Part shown: one piece after another, positions 1 to 13,289 of the stretch
Numbering within the stretch: the first letter of the stretch is position 1
Layout: each line of letters begins with the position of its first letter
Assembly (NCBI GenBank): GCA_944470555.2
Contig: OX104128.1
Span: forward strand, 38,423,920 to 38,487,919
Length of the DNA stretch: 64,000 nt
Origin: Heterobilharzia americana
Taxonomy: Eukaryota; Platyhelminthes; Trematoda; Strigeidida; Schistosomatidae
Direction of reading: 5' to 3'
Program-made: the position numbers and the translations under genes
The notes under the pieces: model-generated
What the model was told of the DNA's origin: nothing
Databases searched by the model: none
Seen by the model: the letters and a program-made list of their open reading frames with translations, nothing else

Positions 1-348
1 CCATCGCTTCCTTTGTTTCTCCGCTCTGGTAACTAACTTTCCTTCACTGTCTCTCCTTGGTTTCATCTGTGTTGATCTCTTCCACCTCAGATAGTAACCT
101 GGTTAGTTGATGTAGTGTTGTCAGGTCTCTCCCCTTGCCTGCAACATGTTCTGCTTCATTTGTAAATGTGCTGTAGAAGTGTCTTTTGTCTTTGAGTGCA
201 CTCCTCTTCACTTCCTTATTCAGTGTAGTGTTTTATAGGTTGCAATGCACTAGTTCGTCTTCGGCTTCACCATCTTCCTCTCCCTCCTCTATCAGCTTCC
301 ATGTGTCCGCCATGATCCATTCCTTGTCTTGTTTCTTCCTCTTCCTTC
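1..348 (-). mobile_element. Family A RTE-like retrotransposon fragment (endonuclease-RT linker)
   Basis: The minus strand matches the linker between the endonuclease and reverse transcriptase seen in the longer copy at 3278-6676, and it also matches 37615-37968. It has no long reading frame and is a fossil. The match stops near base 348. The left boundary is outside the window. The same CCTCCTCTATCAGC stretch recurs near 727 in the next element, which shows that these are two separate copies. Confidence 0.75.
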
Positions 349-436
349 GTAAATATCGCTCGTCAATATCGCTCCCTTTAGAACAGGAATAGTTTGCTCA
401 TAGTATTGTCTGGGCTTCTTATACCCCTAAATGGAT

Positions 437-2088
437 CTTGAAACATTATTATTATTGTTGTTTATCCCTTAGGTTCCTAGTGGAACAAAGGGATTCATTA
501 GCACGTCTCCATCTCACTCTCTTCTCTGCAGTCCTACCAACATGCCTCCACAACTATCCATTACCTTTTATTTCTTCACACCATTTCATCCACGTCACCC
601 TCGCCTCGGACACCCAACTCGTCGTTTCCTATTTGGCTTCCACTCGACGGCCTGGCCTGGCCTAGCCTGACGTGTGATGTCCCCAAACCCTCTTCTCAGT
701 GTATGGCTAATCCATCTTCCTCTCCCTCCTCTATCAGCTTCCATGTGGGGATCCTTCGAGATCCATTCCTTGTCTTGTTTCTTCCTCTTCCTTCCTAACA
801 CGGTCATGCAGGTCTCCTTTCAAATAGCTTTCAAAGAGTTCCATTGTTCTTACAAATAGGTCTCCTCAGGTCTGTTGCCTAAGGTCCTACATTTTGTCCT
901 GATGGGCTGACTGACGTGAAGATGTCCTTTGTGGTTTCGCCATTCAGTTCAGTTCAGTTCAGTTCCTGTTCTGGGTGTTGAACTTGAACTGTGGTCTATC
1001 ATCACCAACTTCTTTGAAAGCTTTCAAATTCATTTTGAATGTAGGTTCCTTGCACTAGATACTGAATGGTGTGATCATACATCTGCTCCCCTTCTTCATC
1101 TGATCTTGTGTCCAGTTGGCTGCGTCTACACTTTCTTCCCATTGAGATGAATTTGATCTGATTTTTGGTGTAGTATGTCTTGTGAATGATGAAATCAAAT
1201 CCATGTCACTGCCTTGTGAATATCCTTGTATTTGTACACACTGTCTGACTCCAATCACCAAATCATTGAAGGCTTAGATGTCTGCAAACAGTTTCACTGA
1301 GTGTTTCTCGACACATGATTGGTTCTCTTTCTGTGTTGTCTCCTCCCAGTTTCGCATTCATGTCACCCACCCATTAGAATTTTGATGTCAATACCTGGAA
1401 CTTGGTCCGCGTCTGCATTATTTGTAGGTGTTCAGAGTAGCATTGTATGATTGTGACCTTCCTTCCTTTCTAGTTGAATCTTGCTGTCATGTTCCTGATA
1501 TTGATCCTGGAGAAGGAGATTGGTTCCCACTGCATGACAGAGAGCCTTTGATGCTGTTGGGGACATCATGATGGCCACTGCAGAACTCAGTGTGCTCGCG
1601 GTTGTCGTCTGAGTGACAATATTGGAGTAGATTATTGATTCCTCTCCAGTTGACAGTTTGGAGATTTCACTTCCATTCCAACTGCAGTTTCGTCGCAGAT
1701 TCCTAGCACTTCTATGTCATAGTTTGTCATCTGTTTTGCAATCTGGCCAGCCATGCCAGGCAACCAGCTTCAAGCATCTTGTGGACAATTTATGTCCTCA
1801 TTCTTACTTTTGCTTTCATAGAGGGAGAGAGAGAGAGAATACACGTTGGCTGATTGGTTTCGTGAAGGCAGGCTTTCACCAGCTGGTGTCATTGTGTCCC
1901 TCTGATTCCAGTGAGGAATAGGTTTGTTTATATTGTTTATATTTTCTCTGTGTTTTGAATTTTGTTTATTGACTGGATTGTTTTTATGGGGTAGGGTTGC
2001 TATTTCATTGCCAACCTTGCCACTTTAGCCGTGCTTAGAACCGGCTAGTAACAAGTGTAGTAGTTAACCAGGAGAGGTTGTAAGTTCA
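437..2088 (-). mobile_element. Family A RTE-like retrotransposon with internal deletion
   Basis: Read on the minus strand, this copy starts near 2088 with the 5' end shared with the copy at 3278. It runs through a broken APE-type endonuclease region and part of the linker to about 717, then jumps directly to the 3' terminal part (about 711-437) with the AAT-type tail at about 441-453. The whole RT core is missing. The junction carries the six bases CCATCT (712-717), which are present at both deletion ends in intact copies, so the deletion could be microhomology-mediated or a template jump. No reading frame is intact. Confidence 0.75.
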
Positions 2089-3277
2089 CAGTATGATACA
2101 TATCTGTTATTTGAACTGGTATTTATAAATTAGGTTTTTAGGAGAGAACAGAATTTATATCTGGGCTATTTAAAACCAGGACTCTAAACAGTTTCATCTG
2201 GTGGCTCAAACAATAGGATAGCTTCACCCCGGTGGACCAAGTTTATCCTAAGCGAACAGCTGATATCTCTATGAACTACGTTCGGAGTGAATGACATCGA
2301 CTATTGAAAATTTGCTTGGCGCATTAATTCGCTAGCGTGGTGTAGGCAGATAATTTAGTTCAGTTTTGAGGTTCACATTGGATGTCTTACTGCATATATT
2401 TGTAAATTTAAGTACTGACAGAGGATGACGATCAACTAAATACATCAGCAAGTACTCTGACTCATTTCAGAAGTGTGTTGAGATCAGAATGTAGAAGAGA
2501 AACCCGTCTACTGCGGCGCGTGCGCTGAGGCATAATCGTATAATAACGTAGGACAATATAACTGTATTATAAGCGAATATAGTTAGATGAAAACAGAGAA
2601 AACGGTTGCCGAAGCTGTGTCCATCGAATCTACCCTTAGTAAATACAATAGGAATGACACAACAACTGATCAATGCTTGAAAAGTCACCCAATAAATATT
2701 AATGTATCACGGTGTACTATATCAGATAAACAAACCTAGGGTGGAATTACCTTTTATCATAGCGCCGAAGGTTTACTCTTTTAATAAGGTACTGATAAAT
2801 CAGTGAAGAATAATTCCAGAAAGTATCATGTTAATGGTTTCAAATTTACAGTAACTTCTTAGTTGGGTGCCAGGTGGATGGAGAGAATCAACTGTTAGAT
2901 CTACTTGAACCAGATTTATTGCTTTTTGATACTTGTCAGTAGGGCTTGTCTACAACCTCGACAGAATTGATGTCTTATGTGAAATTTGAATGCGCAAAAG
3001 CCAGTGCTGTAGCTGGAGATGTTACCACTTGGGTAGCGATTGACTAGATTTCTTTTGTACAGAAGTTAATACTAAGAAACATGAATTATGATCTAATTTT
3101 TAAATGTATGGATAGTTAAATTTATTGGAAATTAATTGCAGAACGAACTCTTACTGTGAAGGTTTGAGTCATCTAAAATGCAGGAAACTCTACAGCTCAA
3201 CTTTAATTACCACTACCTTTCATCTACTTTCTAGACCATGTAATAGTAATAAAGTAATCTCATATTAAAATTGAAAA
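2089..3277. other. Spacer between two head-to-head family A copies
   Basis: No gene, RNA or recognised repeat was seen here. The stretch is AT-rich and separates the 5' ends of a minus-strand copy and a plus-strand copy of the same retrotransposon family. The short frames inside it (for example 2467-2688 minus) resemble nothing I recognise. Confidence 0.5.
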
Positions 3278-6200
3278 CCTTGCTTGGTTAACTAGTTCAC
3301 CAGTTACTAGCCGGTCCTAAGCCCGGGTAAAGAGGGAAAGTTGGGCACACGCCTAGCAATTCTACCCCGTAAAACAAATCCAACCGCTAAACAAACTTAA
3401 AAGCATAAACAAAATTATTCCCCGCTGGAATCGGAGAGGCGAAATGACGCCAGTTGGTGAAAGCCTGCCTTCGGGAAGCCAATCGGCCGATGTGTCTCCT
3501 CCCACTCGATGAAAGCGAAAGTAAACGTGCAGACATGGAATGTCCACACTACGTTTGAACCCAGCAAGACAGCCCAGATTGCAAAGGCGATGAGAAGGTA
3601 TCACACTGAAGTGCTTGGAATTCGTGAAAGCAGATGAAATGGGAGTGGACTCTCCAAACTGTCAACTGAAGAGGAATCAATAATCTACTCCGATATTGTC
3701 ATCCAGATGACAACCACGAGCACACTGAGTTTTCGAATGACTATCATGATGTTCACAACAGCATCGAAGGCTCTCTGTCATGCAGTGGGAACCAATCTCC
3801 TCTTCCAGGATCATGACAGCAAGGTTCAACTCGAAAGGAAGGAAGGAAGGTCACAATCATACAATGCTACGCTACACTACGCACCTACAAATAATGCAAA
3901 GCAAGAGAAAAAAAGGAATTCTACAGACAAATTCAATCAGCACTGGATAAGACACCACCTCAGTTGGCGATATCAAAATCCATTCTAATGGGAGGGTGAC
4001 ATGAATGCCAAACTGGGAGGGGACAACACAGGAAGAGAACTAACCATGGGTCGAGAAGTGCTCGGTGAGGTGATGAACGAGAATGGAGAATTGTTTGCAG
4101 AATTCTGTGCAGTCAACGATTTGGTGATTGGAGTCAGGCAGTGTGTTCAAGCACAAGGACATCCACAAAGTGACATGGATTTCACCATTCACCAGATGGA
4201 CACACTAAAAATCAGATCGACTTCATCTCAATGTGAAGAAAGTGGAGACTCAGTCAGCCTACTTGACACGAGGTCAAGAGGAGGAGGTGCAGGTGTAGGT
4301 TCACGCCACTCACTATCTAGTGCAAGGAACCTGCCTTCCAAATCAAGTTAAAGGCCTTCAAGGAAGCTGGTGATAGAACACAGTCCAAGTTCAACACTCG
4401 GAAGCTGAAGGACGAAACTACCAGGGACATCTTCACGTCAGCCAGCCATCAAGACAAAATGGGAGATATCGAGGAACATCCCTGAAGAAACCTGTGTGGA
4501 AGAACACTAGAAGTCTTTGAAAGCTATGTGGAAAGAAACCTGCATAACCAAGCGTATTAGGAAGGAAGAAGAAAGAAGACAAGATAAGGAATGGATCTCG
4601 AAGGATCTCCACATAGAAGCTGATAGAGCAGGGAGAGGAGGATGGTGATGGTGAAGCAGAAGATAAACCAGTGCAGTGCAAGGATGCTCAACGACAAGGG
4701 GAACTGAGTACAATGTATAAAACACAACACTGGACAAAGAAGTGAAGAAGAGTGCACGGAAAGACAATAGACACTTTAACAACACACTGGCAAGTGAAGC
4801 AGAACAAGCTGCCGTCTGGTAGGAGAGATAGAGATCTGACAACATTGTATCAAATAACCAGGTTACTGCTATCTGGGAGGGAAGAGATCAACGCAGACGA
4901 AACCAATAAAAGATGATGACGGAAATTTAATTACGAAAGAAGAGAAAGAAAGGAGACGATGGGCTGACCACTTCAAGAAGATCTTGAATCGACCACCACC
5001 TTCACTTCGTCCAGAAGTACCACATGCAGCCGACTCACAGAACTACCAGTGAATATGAATCCTCCAACAAAAATGGAAGTCCTGAGCACCACAAAGCTAC
5101 TGAAATGTGGAAAAGCAGCAGGACCAGATGAGATCCCACCAGAAGCATTGAGAGCAGACGCAGAGACAACAGCGGACATGCTCACACCACAACACTATTG
5201 AAGAAGGTGTGGGAGGAAGGGTAGGTACCTGTGAATTGATTGGAAGGAGGGTTACCTTGTCAAACTCTCGAAGTAGGGAGACCTCATTGTTTGCAAGAAC
5301 TGGCGAGGAATCATGCCGCTGTCCACCCTAAGCAAAATATTAGACCATCATCTTGGAGAGACTAAAGGATGTACTGGATTCAAAACTACAACCGGAACAG
5401 GCAGCCTGGCTGGATTCAGGAAGTACAAATCATGTGCCGACCAAATTGCAACGCTACACTACGCATCATCATAGAACAGAGTATAGAATAGCAGTCAACT
5501 CTACACCTCACCTCAACTTCATCGCCTGTGAGAAGGCCTTTGACAGCGTCGACCGAGAGGTAATTTGGAAACTCCTCCATTACTTCGGAATACTGCAAAC
5601 CTTTATCAGCCTCATTCAACAACTATATGAAGACGCCACATGCCAAGTGTGATTCACAATGGGAAGCTGAGTGATGCTTTTGAAGTGAAGATAGGAGTGA
5701 AACAAGGTTGCCTACTATCCCCCATGATATTCCTGATTGTGTTCAACTGACTGGATCATGCAGCAAACAGTGGGGAGTGAGAAGAGGGGGATAAGCTGGC
5801 TGGATGGAGGAAAAGATCCCAGAAGATTTGGATTTCGCCAACGATGACTTGTGTCTGATGTCACACAAACTTGAAGATCTGCAGACGAAAACTAACAAGT
5901 TGGCAGAAGAGGTGAGGCAGCAAAGACGGGACTTCAGGTGAATGTAGAGTAGACAGAGGTGATGAAGATACCGCGCCACCACCACCAACAACAACAAATT
6001 CCAATCATCATCAACGGGAGAAACTTAAAGGAAGTAACCTCCTTCACCCATCTAGGCAGCGCTGTTTCAACTACAGGCAGCACAAGTACAGACGAGGATG
6101 TCAAAGTCAGAATCGGAAAAGCAAGACAGGCGTTCATTAACCTCAAACAAGTGTGGAGATCTTCTGCACTGAGGAAGTGGAACATGATCCAGATTTTCAA

Positions 6201-6676
6201 CACTTATTCAGTCAAGTCAGTGCTTCTGTATGGTTCAGAGACTTGGCGCGTTGCGATAGGGATTTCCAACAAACTACAGACATTCATCAACTGCTCACGC
6301 TCGCTACTAAAGATCAGATGGCCAGAAACAATAAGCAACAAAGAACTCTGGGAATGAACCAACCAAGAAGCTATCGCTCAACAAATATGCACTGGAAGGA
6401 AGTGGAGATGGACTGGATTGGGCATACACTGAGAAGGCTGACTGGGGACATCGTGCGGTAGGCCAGGCCCTCGAGTGGAACCCTGATGGGAAGCGACGAG
6501 TTGGGCGTCAGTGTCGAGGGTGACATGGAGGAGATCGTGTGAGGAGGAAATGAGAGGTTGTGGACTGTCGTGGAGCCAGGTTGAAAAGATTTCAGAGAAC
6601 AGAGTGGAATGGAGATGTGCTAGTGAAGCCCTATGTTCCATTGGGAACCCAAGGGACTAATAAATAAAATAATAGT
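3278..6676 (+). mobile_element. Family A RTE-like non-LTR retrotransposon, nearly full length, inactivated
   Basis: This is the most complete copy, at about 3.4 kb. An APE-type endonuclease is visible as broken frames: NVQTWNV at the start, YAPTN at 3878-3892 and GDMNAK at 3995-4012. Reverse transcriptase follows: AFDSVDRE (motif A) at 5536-5559, GVKQGCLLSP (motif B) at 5694-5723, and the catalytic region near 5834-5848 reading FANDD instead of FADD. The C-terminal region with LLYGSETW lies near 6220-6246, and the WIGHTLRR-type region near 6414-6435. The 3' end is short, with an AAT-rich tail, as in the RTE clade; the SR2 element of Schistosoma is the closest I can name. Stops and frameshifts in every domain make it a pseudogene. 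The exact family name is an inference. Confidence 0.85.
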
Positions 6677-7250
6677 AAATGATATTAAAATTGCTGAATT
6701 CCCTAAACAACATTAAATACTAGAATGTAGGTGAAGTATTGGTGTTGCTGCATTCCCTCAGTTGTATGGGTTGATCTAGTGCTCAAAAAATATAACACCA
6801 CTAAATTTCTCCTCCATGTTAGCAAATATTTACTACCTTCTGCACAGATGAGTTCTGTCTGTTAATAAATAGGTTAGATGGGATAGCTTTTTTAAGCTGA
6901 ACTCTGTGATAATTAGGTAACCTTCATTTACATATATCAAGGTCAATCGTATAAACGTTAGCCGATGATTGGCTATTGAATTTTTGTTGATGTTAAAAAT
7001 GGTAATAAATAAGAATACCATAAATAATTTTAGAGATAATATACTTGAATGCAGTTTGCTTACGTTTTATTTTGGTTGAGTATGGAAACACTTACGCTTG
7101 CCGAGATGTTTGTTTTATCCAAACATATCTGTCGAGATAATTACCACTTATGCATAAAGAAAGGTGTATAAAACAAGGAGACTGTACTGCGAAAGTAGTT
7201 CGCATGACACTATGGCATATCTTTATCGAAGAACATAAATTAGCTGAAGT
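6677..7250. other. Unannotated spacer
   Basis: AT-rich sequence between two family A copies. I see no convincing gene, RNA or repeat. The minus-strand frame at 7092-7577 overlaps the next element in antisense and is not counted as a gene. Confidence 0.45.
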
Positions 7251-7830
7251 CTCAGGATCGGAAAAGCAAGAGAGGCGTTCATTAGCCTGAGACCAGTGTG
7301 GAGATCTTCTGTACTCAGCATAAAGCGTGAACAAGATCCGGATTTTCAACACTAATTCAGTCAACTCAGTGCTTCTGTATGTTTCAGAGACTTGGCGCTT
7401 TTCGAAAGGCATTTCCAACAAACTACATACATTCATCAACAACTGCCTACGCTCGGTAATGAAGCTCAGACGGCCAGAAAGAATAAGCAACGAGGGACTG
7501 TGGCCTTGGAACGAACCAACCAAGAACCTATCGCTGAACAAATATGCACTGGAAGGGAGTTGGGATGGATTGGGCATGCACTAAGAAGACCATTCGGGAC
7601 ATCACATGCCAGGTACTAGAGTGGAACCCAGATAGGAAACGATGAGTTGGGCGTCGGTGCCGTGGGTGACATGGAGGAGGCCGTGTGAGGAAGAAATGAG
7701 AGCTTCTAGGACGTCGTGGAGCCAGGTTCAAAAGTTTGCAGAGAACAGAGTGCACTGGAGACGTGCTACGGAAGCCGTATGTTCCACTAGGAACCCAAGA
7801 GACAAACAATATAATAATAATAATAGTAAT
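7251..7830 (+). mobile_element. Family A RTE-like retrotransposon, 5'-truncated 3' end
   Basis: This plus-strand fragment covers only the C-terminal part of the RT protein and the tail. It starts in the IGKAR region, includes LLYVSETWRF, and ends with the conserved CCACTAGGAACCCAAG segment followed by a run of AAT units. Heavy 5' truncation is typical of target-primed reverse transcription. The frame is broken between about 7584 and 7620. Confidence 0.85.
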
Positions 7831-8884
7831 CGTTACCTTCATATCTCGTGTTGCTTGTATGCCAATAATCAATTACACTCAAGTTAGCTTCGTTGTTAGA
7901 TTCTAAAGATAAGTATGAATGAAGTCTTAACCAGTCGAATCAGACAGTAAGTAATACACAGACTACCAGTATCCTTATTGAAATGACTGACAGATTAATA
8001 CGAAATATGAGGACGCCACTAACACAATAAAACACTTTGATACGAATACCAACCGTCCTCCCTCAGACCTGATGCTTCACTGAGCCGTTAAAAGATAAAA
8101 ACTGGCCTGTGACTATAGGGAAGACACTTTATTTGACAAAATATGCATCATTTATTTACACCTTTCTTCAGAATATAAAGTCACTAGATTGGAAGTTGGA
8201 TACGTATTTTGATTGGTTAGTAGTAGGACGAAATTATCCAATGAGGTCTTTCCCTGCCCACACAGTAACATAAAGCAAGGTTGAAATCTAAAACTTCTAC
8301 CTTAGCAGCTGACAACTTAGAATGTTGATTTCGGTTTGGTCCGCTTCCTATCACTTATCTAAGAATGTTGTTTCAACACAAGACAATACTTACCAAAATG
8401 ATACATTCACGATAAGGACGAGGAATATAAATCAGATTTTGAAACTAACAAATGTCAACATTGATTGCCACCATTTGATGATTTTATGTGGAGTCAGTGA
8501 TTAACAGTGGTGCACAGTTAGTCAAGTTAACTTAATTTTGGTACATGACCAGATATGAAAGACATTAGAGTGATTTTGTATACAGCATTGTTTGTATACT
8601 GAACAAAATGTATACCAATGGGTATAAAAACCTCATGTTTGCAACATTCATCAAGAAACCAGTGTAATAAAGTTATCAGAGTTACTAGATCCAAACGTCC
8701 ATTCTAAGATTATTTCATCATGTAACTTTCTTTCTTCAACACAAAAATATTTACAATATTCACGATCAATTTTTGATGAAAGTCTACTTGAATTACTAGG
8801 CTAAAAATTCAACATGACGCCAGAAAAAACAACTAAAACATAACAATAAACTTTAGAATGAAAAAAAAACTACTGTTAAAATGT
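7831..8884. other. Unannotated AT-rich spacer
   Basis: No gene or recognised repeat was seen. The sequence just upstream of 8885 could be a badly decayed part of the Penelope-like RT that follows, but I cannot show it. Confidence 0.4.
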
Positions 8885-10330
8885 ACACAATGAATGTTCA
8901 GTTCATCTTTAACAGTAATCTCTTCAGACAAGTTGATGAAATGACTATAGGATCTCCATTGGGCCCATTGTTTGCAGATATGTTTCTGGCAAAACTGAAA
9001 AATAGTTCTTTTGAAAGATCAAGTTGTCAATATGAAGTCATACTGTTAACCTATTGATGATACCTTTTTATTCTTACATAAGTGTCTATGCATTAGTTCT
9101 TTTCTGAACCATTTCAACAGTCAGCACCTATGAGTTTATTTTATTTATAAAACTGAAATCAATAATTCGATAAATTTTCTTGATGTGCTAATGGTAAGAA
9201 AAGAAGAGGGTTCTATACTCAGAAGTATATATGGGAAACTGACGTTTGAGGCATAGTACACACACTTTGTTATCTTCGTATCGATGAAGTACAAAAGTTT
9301 TACAATTGGATGCTTGGTATTTAGAGTAAGATTGATATTTTAGGATTTGTCCTGGTGCGAACTTGACAGACGCAAAGACCAATCACTAATTATTCGAACT
9401 TGTTATATACCCACGAATACGAGACCAAGGAAGAACACGATAGCGTAGTCGGATGGAATAGTATATTTGGATGGTTATGCCAAAATACCGATGCGTTCCA
9501 ACTAACTGGCTAGAGAGTCGAATACGAGCAATGCAACGTAACACGACAGCGTGCCAAATGGCGAGGATGCTTGACCGGGTGCCTTCAGCTTAGCGAGTCC
9601 AGTTAAACTATCAAGGTCAGCATCAATGTCGAAAGTCGTCAAACCCTAGGCTATTGATTTTGGGGAAGTGTATGACGCTACAATATGATCCAAGAAGTGT
9701 GTCGAGAAATAACTAAGTGAAAACGAATATCCGAATAAGTTCATCAAAGTTAACACTACAGTTACTTTGGTCCTAAATGAGAATTGATGACAGGGGAGAA
9801 GAAAACTTTGTTTTTGTGTTTTCACTTCAACGGAGACTCTCTAAGTGACATCTTATCACCGCAACAAGCTAGAGCAGTCAATACAAAGTTTTATACAAGT
9901 CGACTTTCAGTAGTTGACCAATACGAAGTACAAAACTAAAGGATTTCATATGTAATCTTACCTATTTATCTTGTTTACATCAATTTACTTGTTCCTCTGG
10001 AACAAGTTACATGAGACAAACGATTGGGCATATGCATCTCTGAATGTGAGATTATTTATTGAATCGGTTCGGAAAAGGTGAAGTAAAAGCGATGAAAAGT
10101 TCTGTCCTATTGTACCTAGAAAACATAGGGCATCACATTGGTGCTAATAAAGCTTTCAATGTTATATATCGTATTCCAAAAGCATTATCATGTGCAGCTC
10201 GTCAAAGCCTGCTCAGCATAAAGGAGGTTGTCACCATAAGGCTGATCAAACCTAAACTGTACATTCAGAGAACTCATTTTCAAAACGTATCCTTCCCTTG
10301 GCCTTCATTAAACTAAACGCCACTCCTATC
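8885..10330 (+). pseudogene. Penelope-like element: RT palm/thumb and GIY-YIG endonuclease, interrupted
   Basis: The plus strand encodes pieces of a Penelope-like protein. GSPLGPLFADMF (RT motif B region) is at 8950-8985, DDTFLF near 9055 follows the catalytic motif pattern, and INFLDVL is at about 9165-9185. The RT is then cut by an unrelated repeat (9379-9690). The element resumes near 9795 and reaches a GIY-YIG type domain near 9970-10020, where the expected YIG reads YMR. It ends with SSVLLYLENIGH and a VIYRI region up to 10313. Several stops and frameshifts are present, so no product is expected. The element type is secure from the domain order; the lineage is not. Confidence 0.8.
9379..9690 (+). 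repeat. Dispersed repeat, solo-LTR-like, inserted in a Penelope-like element
   Basis: This segment has a clear second copy in inverse orientation at about 22430-22772. The shared part contains CCAAAATACCGATGCGTTCC and continues to GACGCTACA. A part running from TGTTATATAC (9401) to CTACA (9682) begins TG and ends CA, like an LTR. However, about 20 bases upstream of that start are also shared, and no target duplication is visible, so the LTR reading is weak. Confidence 0.6.
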
Positions 10331-11358
10331 TTCTTTATTCTTCATTATCTTTCCGTTCAGCATCACAGTATTCAGCTGAATATATTTCATTCTTATAGTT
10401 ACAAATTTAGAAAAGAAAAATCAATTTCTTCACAGTTCCACTCCATTTTGAAAGCGTATTTGCCCTTAATATGGCTGGATCTTACGATGTAGAAATGCGT
10501 TCTATAATTGTAGAACCTGAAGAGAATTAATTGAAAAGAATATTTTTCATTCAAATCGTTACTTTATATTAACTTTTAAGTAAACAAAACTTTTAAATCA
10601 CTGAAAAAGGTACCATATTCAACTCTTAGTTTATACACTGTTCGAAAATGTAAACCACTTGTACAAGCTGGGACACGAGTAGATGAAGAGAAGGTTCAGA
10701 GTGCTTAGATGAGGACATAGCCTCAGTCCGTAATGTTTCAGATTGTTCGCATGGGTAATGTAAGTGAAAATGGCAGAAGTACTGATACCTACATATCTTA
10801 CCTTTCTGGATAATTTTAATTTTACTGCTTCCTAACTTTTATTCCCTTCCTCCATTTCTATCGTTCGCTATTTCTGATATATTCTTGCACTATTTCGATG
10901 CTCACATTGCTGATCTCTCTCTCTATGCTGTTGTACAAGAAGGACAATTTGACTTGATACGATATAGTTGGAGACGCTATTTTGTTTGTCTATATACCTT
11001 ATTCGTTTAATTTGATGTAGTTTCAGCCATGATCCCATTATGAAATAACTTCTGCCAAGTGCGTGACTATGACGTGTTGATTCAGCAATATGCAGAAGAC
11101 GTAATTCTTACAGTCTCTGATTGACGATTGGTAATCTTGTAAATCATTTAGATGAGACTTTTGTGACCCATGTTACTGATGTCGTTTAGATGTGAACGTA
11201 CGAAGCCATTAACAACATTTCTTCTTCCTTTTGCCAGGCACATTGTGACAGCCACCAGAAAGGACACTCAACATAATCTGCTTCACAGCCATAGGTAAAT
11301 TTATAAATGCTCGCTGATGAAGATGTACAAGAAACTCTGTCTTTCACTTTCTATAGTA

Positions 11359-11360
<2 letters not shown>
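10331..11360. other. Unannotated spacer
   Basis: AT-rich sequence with no recognisable gene or repeat. Short frames here lack any familiar motif. Confidence 0.4.

Positions 11361-11421
<61 letters not shown>
11361..11421. repeat. (TA)n microsatellite
   Basis: About 30 uninterrupted TA units. An apparent frame across it (11317-11553) is an artefact, because the repeat translates as alternating Tyr-Ile. Confidence 0.98.
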
Positions 11422-11424
<3 letters not shown>

Positions 11425-13289
11425 GTGAAAGTTAGCCTCAACGTTTATACCAGGAATGTCTCTATTACTCCAAAATTCTTGATTAGGTCATCCACCTTAC
11501 CGTTCTTATTACACAAAGTAAAAGTAACGTTCTTACAACAGAAGAGAGTTTAAAAGGTGTTTATATACGTCTTAAGACTTTTGTTTTCTTATCTCGGTAT
11601 AACAAAGTTAGCTAGAACAGGATACACCTATATGCACATTGGAAGTCAAGGATGTTACGTTATCTCCAAGATGATGTTGAATATATGACAGAAATGTTAC
11701 ATGTATCAATCAAAAAGACTTTTTCCAGTAGCCAGAAGTTATAGTCTTGTGTTATCAAGATAAAACATACATTTGTTGCAACGTTTAGCACTACCAAATC
11801 AGAGAACAATGAACTGGTTAAGAAGGTGATGATTTTGGAATGTCAAAACCGTACTACCTTTAGATAATTCCTTTAGTCAACCTGAAACATGATGCTTCTT
11901 AGTCAATAAAAGTTTGTCCTTACTCTTAATCCTCAGTAGAATTTTATACTTTAACAACCTTTATTAGGTCAAAAGACACGAGGTATTCAAGTGATTATGC
12001 TGTTTCAGTACTGCCTATCACACTATAAAGAAATCAACTTGGAAATCATGAAAAACTAAGCTAATCGATAGCAAGCTGAAAATGTCAAAATGAGCTACAT
12101 ACTTTCAGTAGACAGATACAACCATAAAACAGAACCATATGATACAGGAGAGCAGTTGCTTAAATTATAACACGGAGAATATAGAAAATAAAATTAACCT
12201 GCAAACTGTGGAAACCAAGACTGAAATTTTTTGATTTTTCTAGGATTAATCCAAAAACTTATTTGTAAAACATAACCTCTTAGATTCTTACTATAAGGTT
12301 TTAATTCAGAAATTTCAATTCTTACAGATTATGTTAACTTTCAAATTGGAATCTGAAATCATATTTACTGCTTCAATAGTATAACGCTCATTATAGTTGT
12401 GTACTAATGTCGGCATGATTAAATCCATTGATGTTTTCAAGCTTTCACCCACGGTCATCTCTCTTTCGACTGATATTTCATGGATAATGTGATATGTGGA
12501 TTCGATAGATGATGATAAACAACTTACAACTACTAAATTTAGTTTCACTTTAATTTCATATCCATCTTTTACAGCAAAACAAATTACTTACGTCTATTTT
12601 CTGTTTTCTTCTTTCACTGAGACATGGGTACATTTCTCTGGGTTATTAAATGTGATAGGAAATTTAAATAACTCCAACAGTTTTGAAAGACAGACTGATG
12701 TCCATATTTGGGAATCATGGTCGATGAAAGTCCTCGTGTTACCATCTTAAAGCTCTGCCAACTGGGCTACTGTAGGCACTTCAAGATCACGTTTAACAAG
12801 ATAAATCATCCATCACTTAAGTAAGGACAGCGAGACTTGATGGTAACAATTTGCTACTGAAATCGAAGCAGCTACTGCATTTGATAATGGTGGGAGGCTG
12901 CTCTAACTAATCTGTGTCACTGATAGTTAGAAGCGGGACATCAGAGAGACTTTCTGTGAGGTAGATAGTATGCTGATTGATATCCTTTGAAGACACCTAC
13001 AATAATGGACGAAACATAACGAAGAGTCATTCAACTGACCTCCTGTTGCAACAACATTAACTTTAATACGTTGTACTCCATGGTTAGTTAACATCACCCC
13101 ACCTAACGAAGTGGATTACCAGAAAGAACCTATTAAAAGAACTTATCCTTAGCTCCTTTCAAAGATGAAGGTATGACTGTGGTTAGTGAACTAATTAGAC
13201 TGTTTGAAAGGGCATGTCAAACTTGAAGTGTTTTATCAGTCTGAAATATAGACACTGGTATAACCATTCTTTAAAATGATTCTAAGTGG
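11422..13289. other. Unannotated AT-rich stretch
   Basis: I see no supported gene or repeat. Overlapping opposite-strand frames at 12315-12548 and 12496-12750 have no recognisable motif and no codon pattern that convinces me. Confidence 0.4.

Noticed and set aside
7092..7577. 161-codon minus-strand frame
   Set aside because: Its first half is the complement of a family A 3' end; no independent support.
11317..11553. Open frame through a TA repeat
   Set aside because: The frame is open only because the repeat translates as Tyr-Ile; the same holds for 53565-53804.
12315..12750. Two overlapping opposite-strand frames
   Set aside because: No motif, repeat or splice context supports either as a gene.
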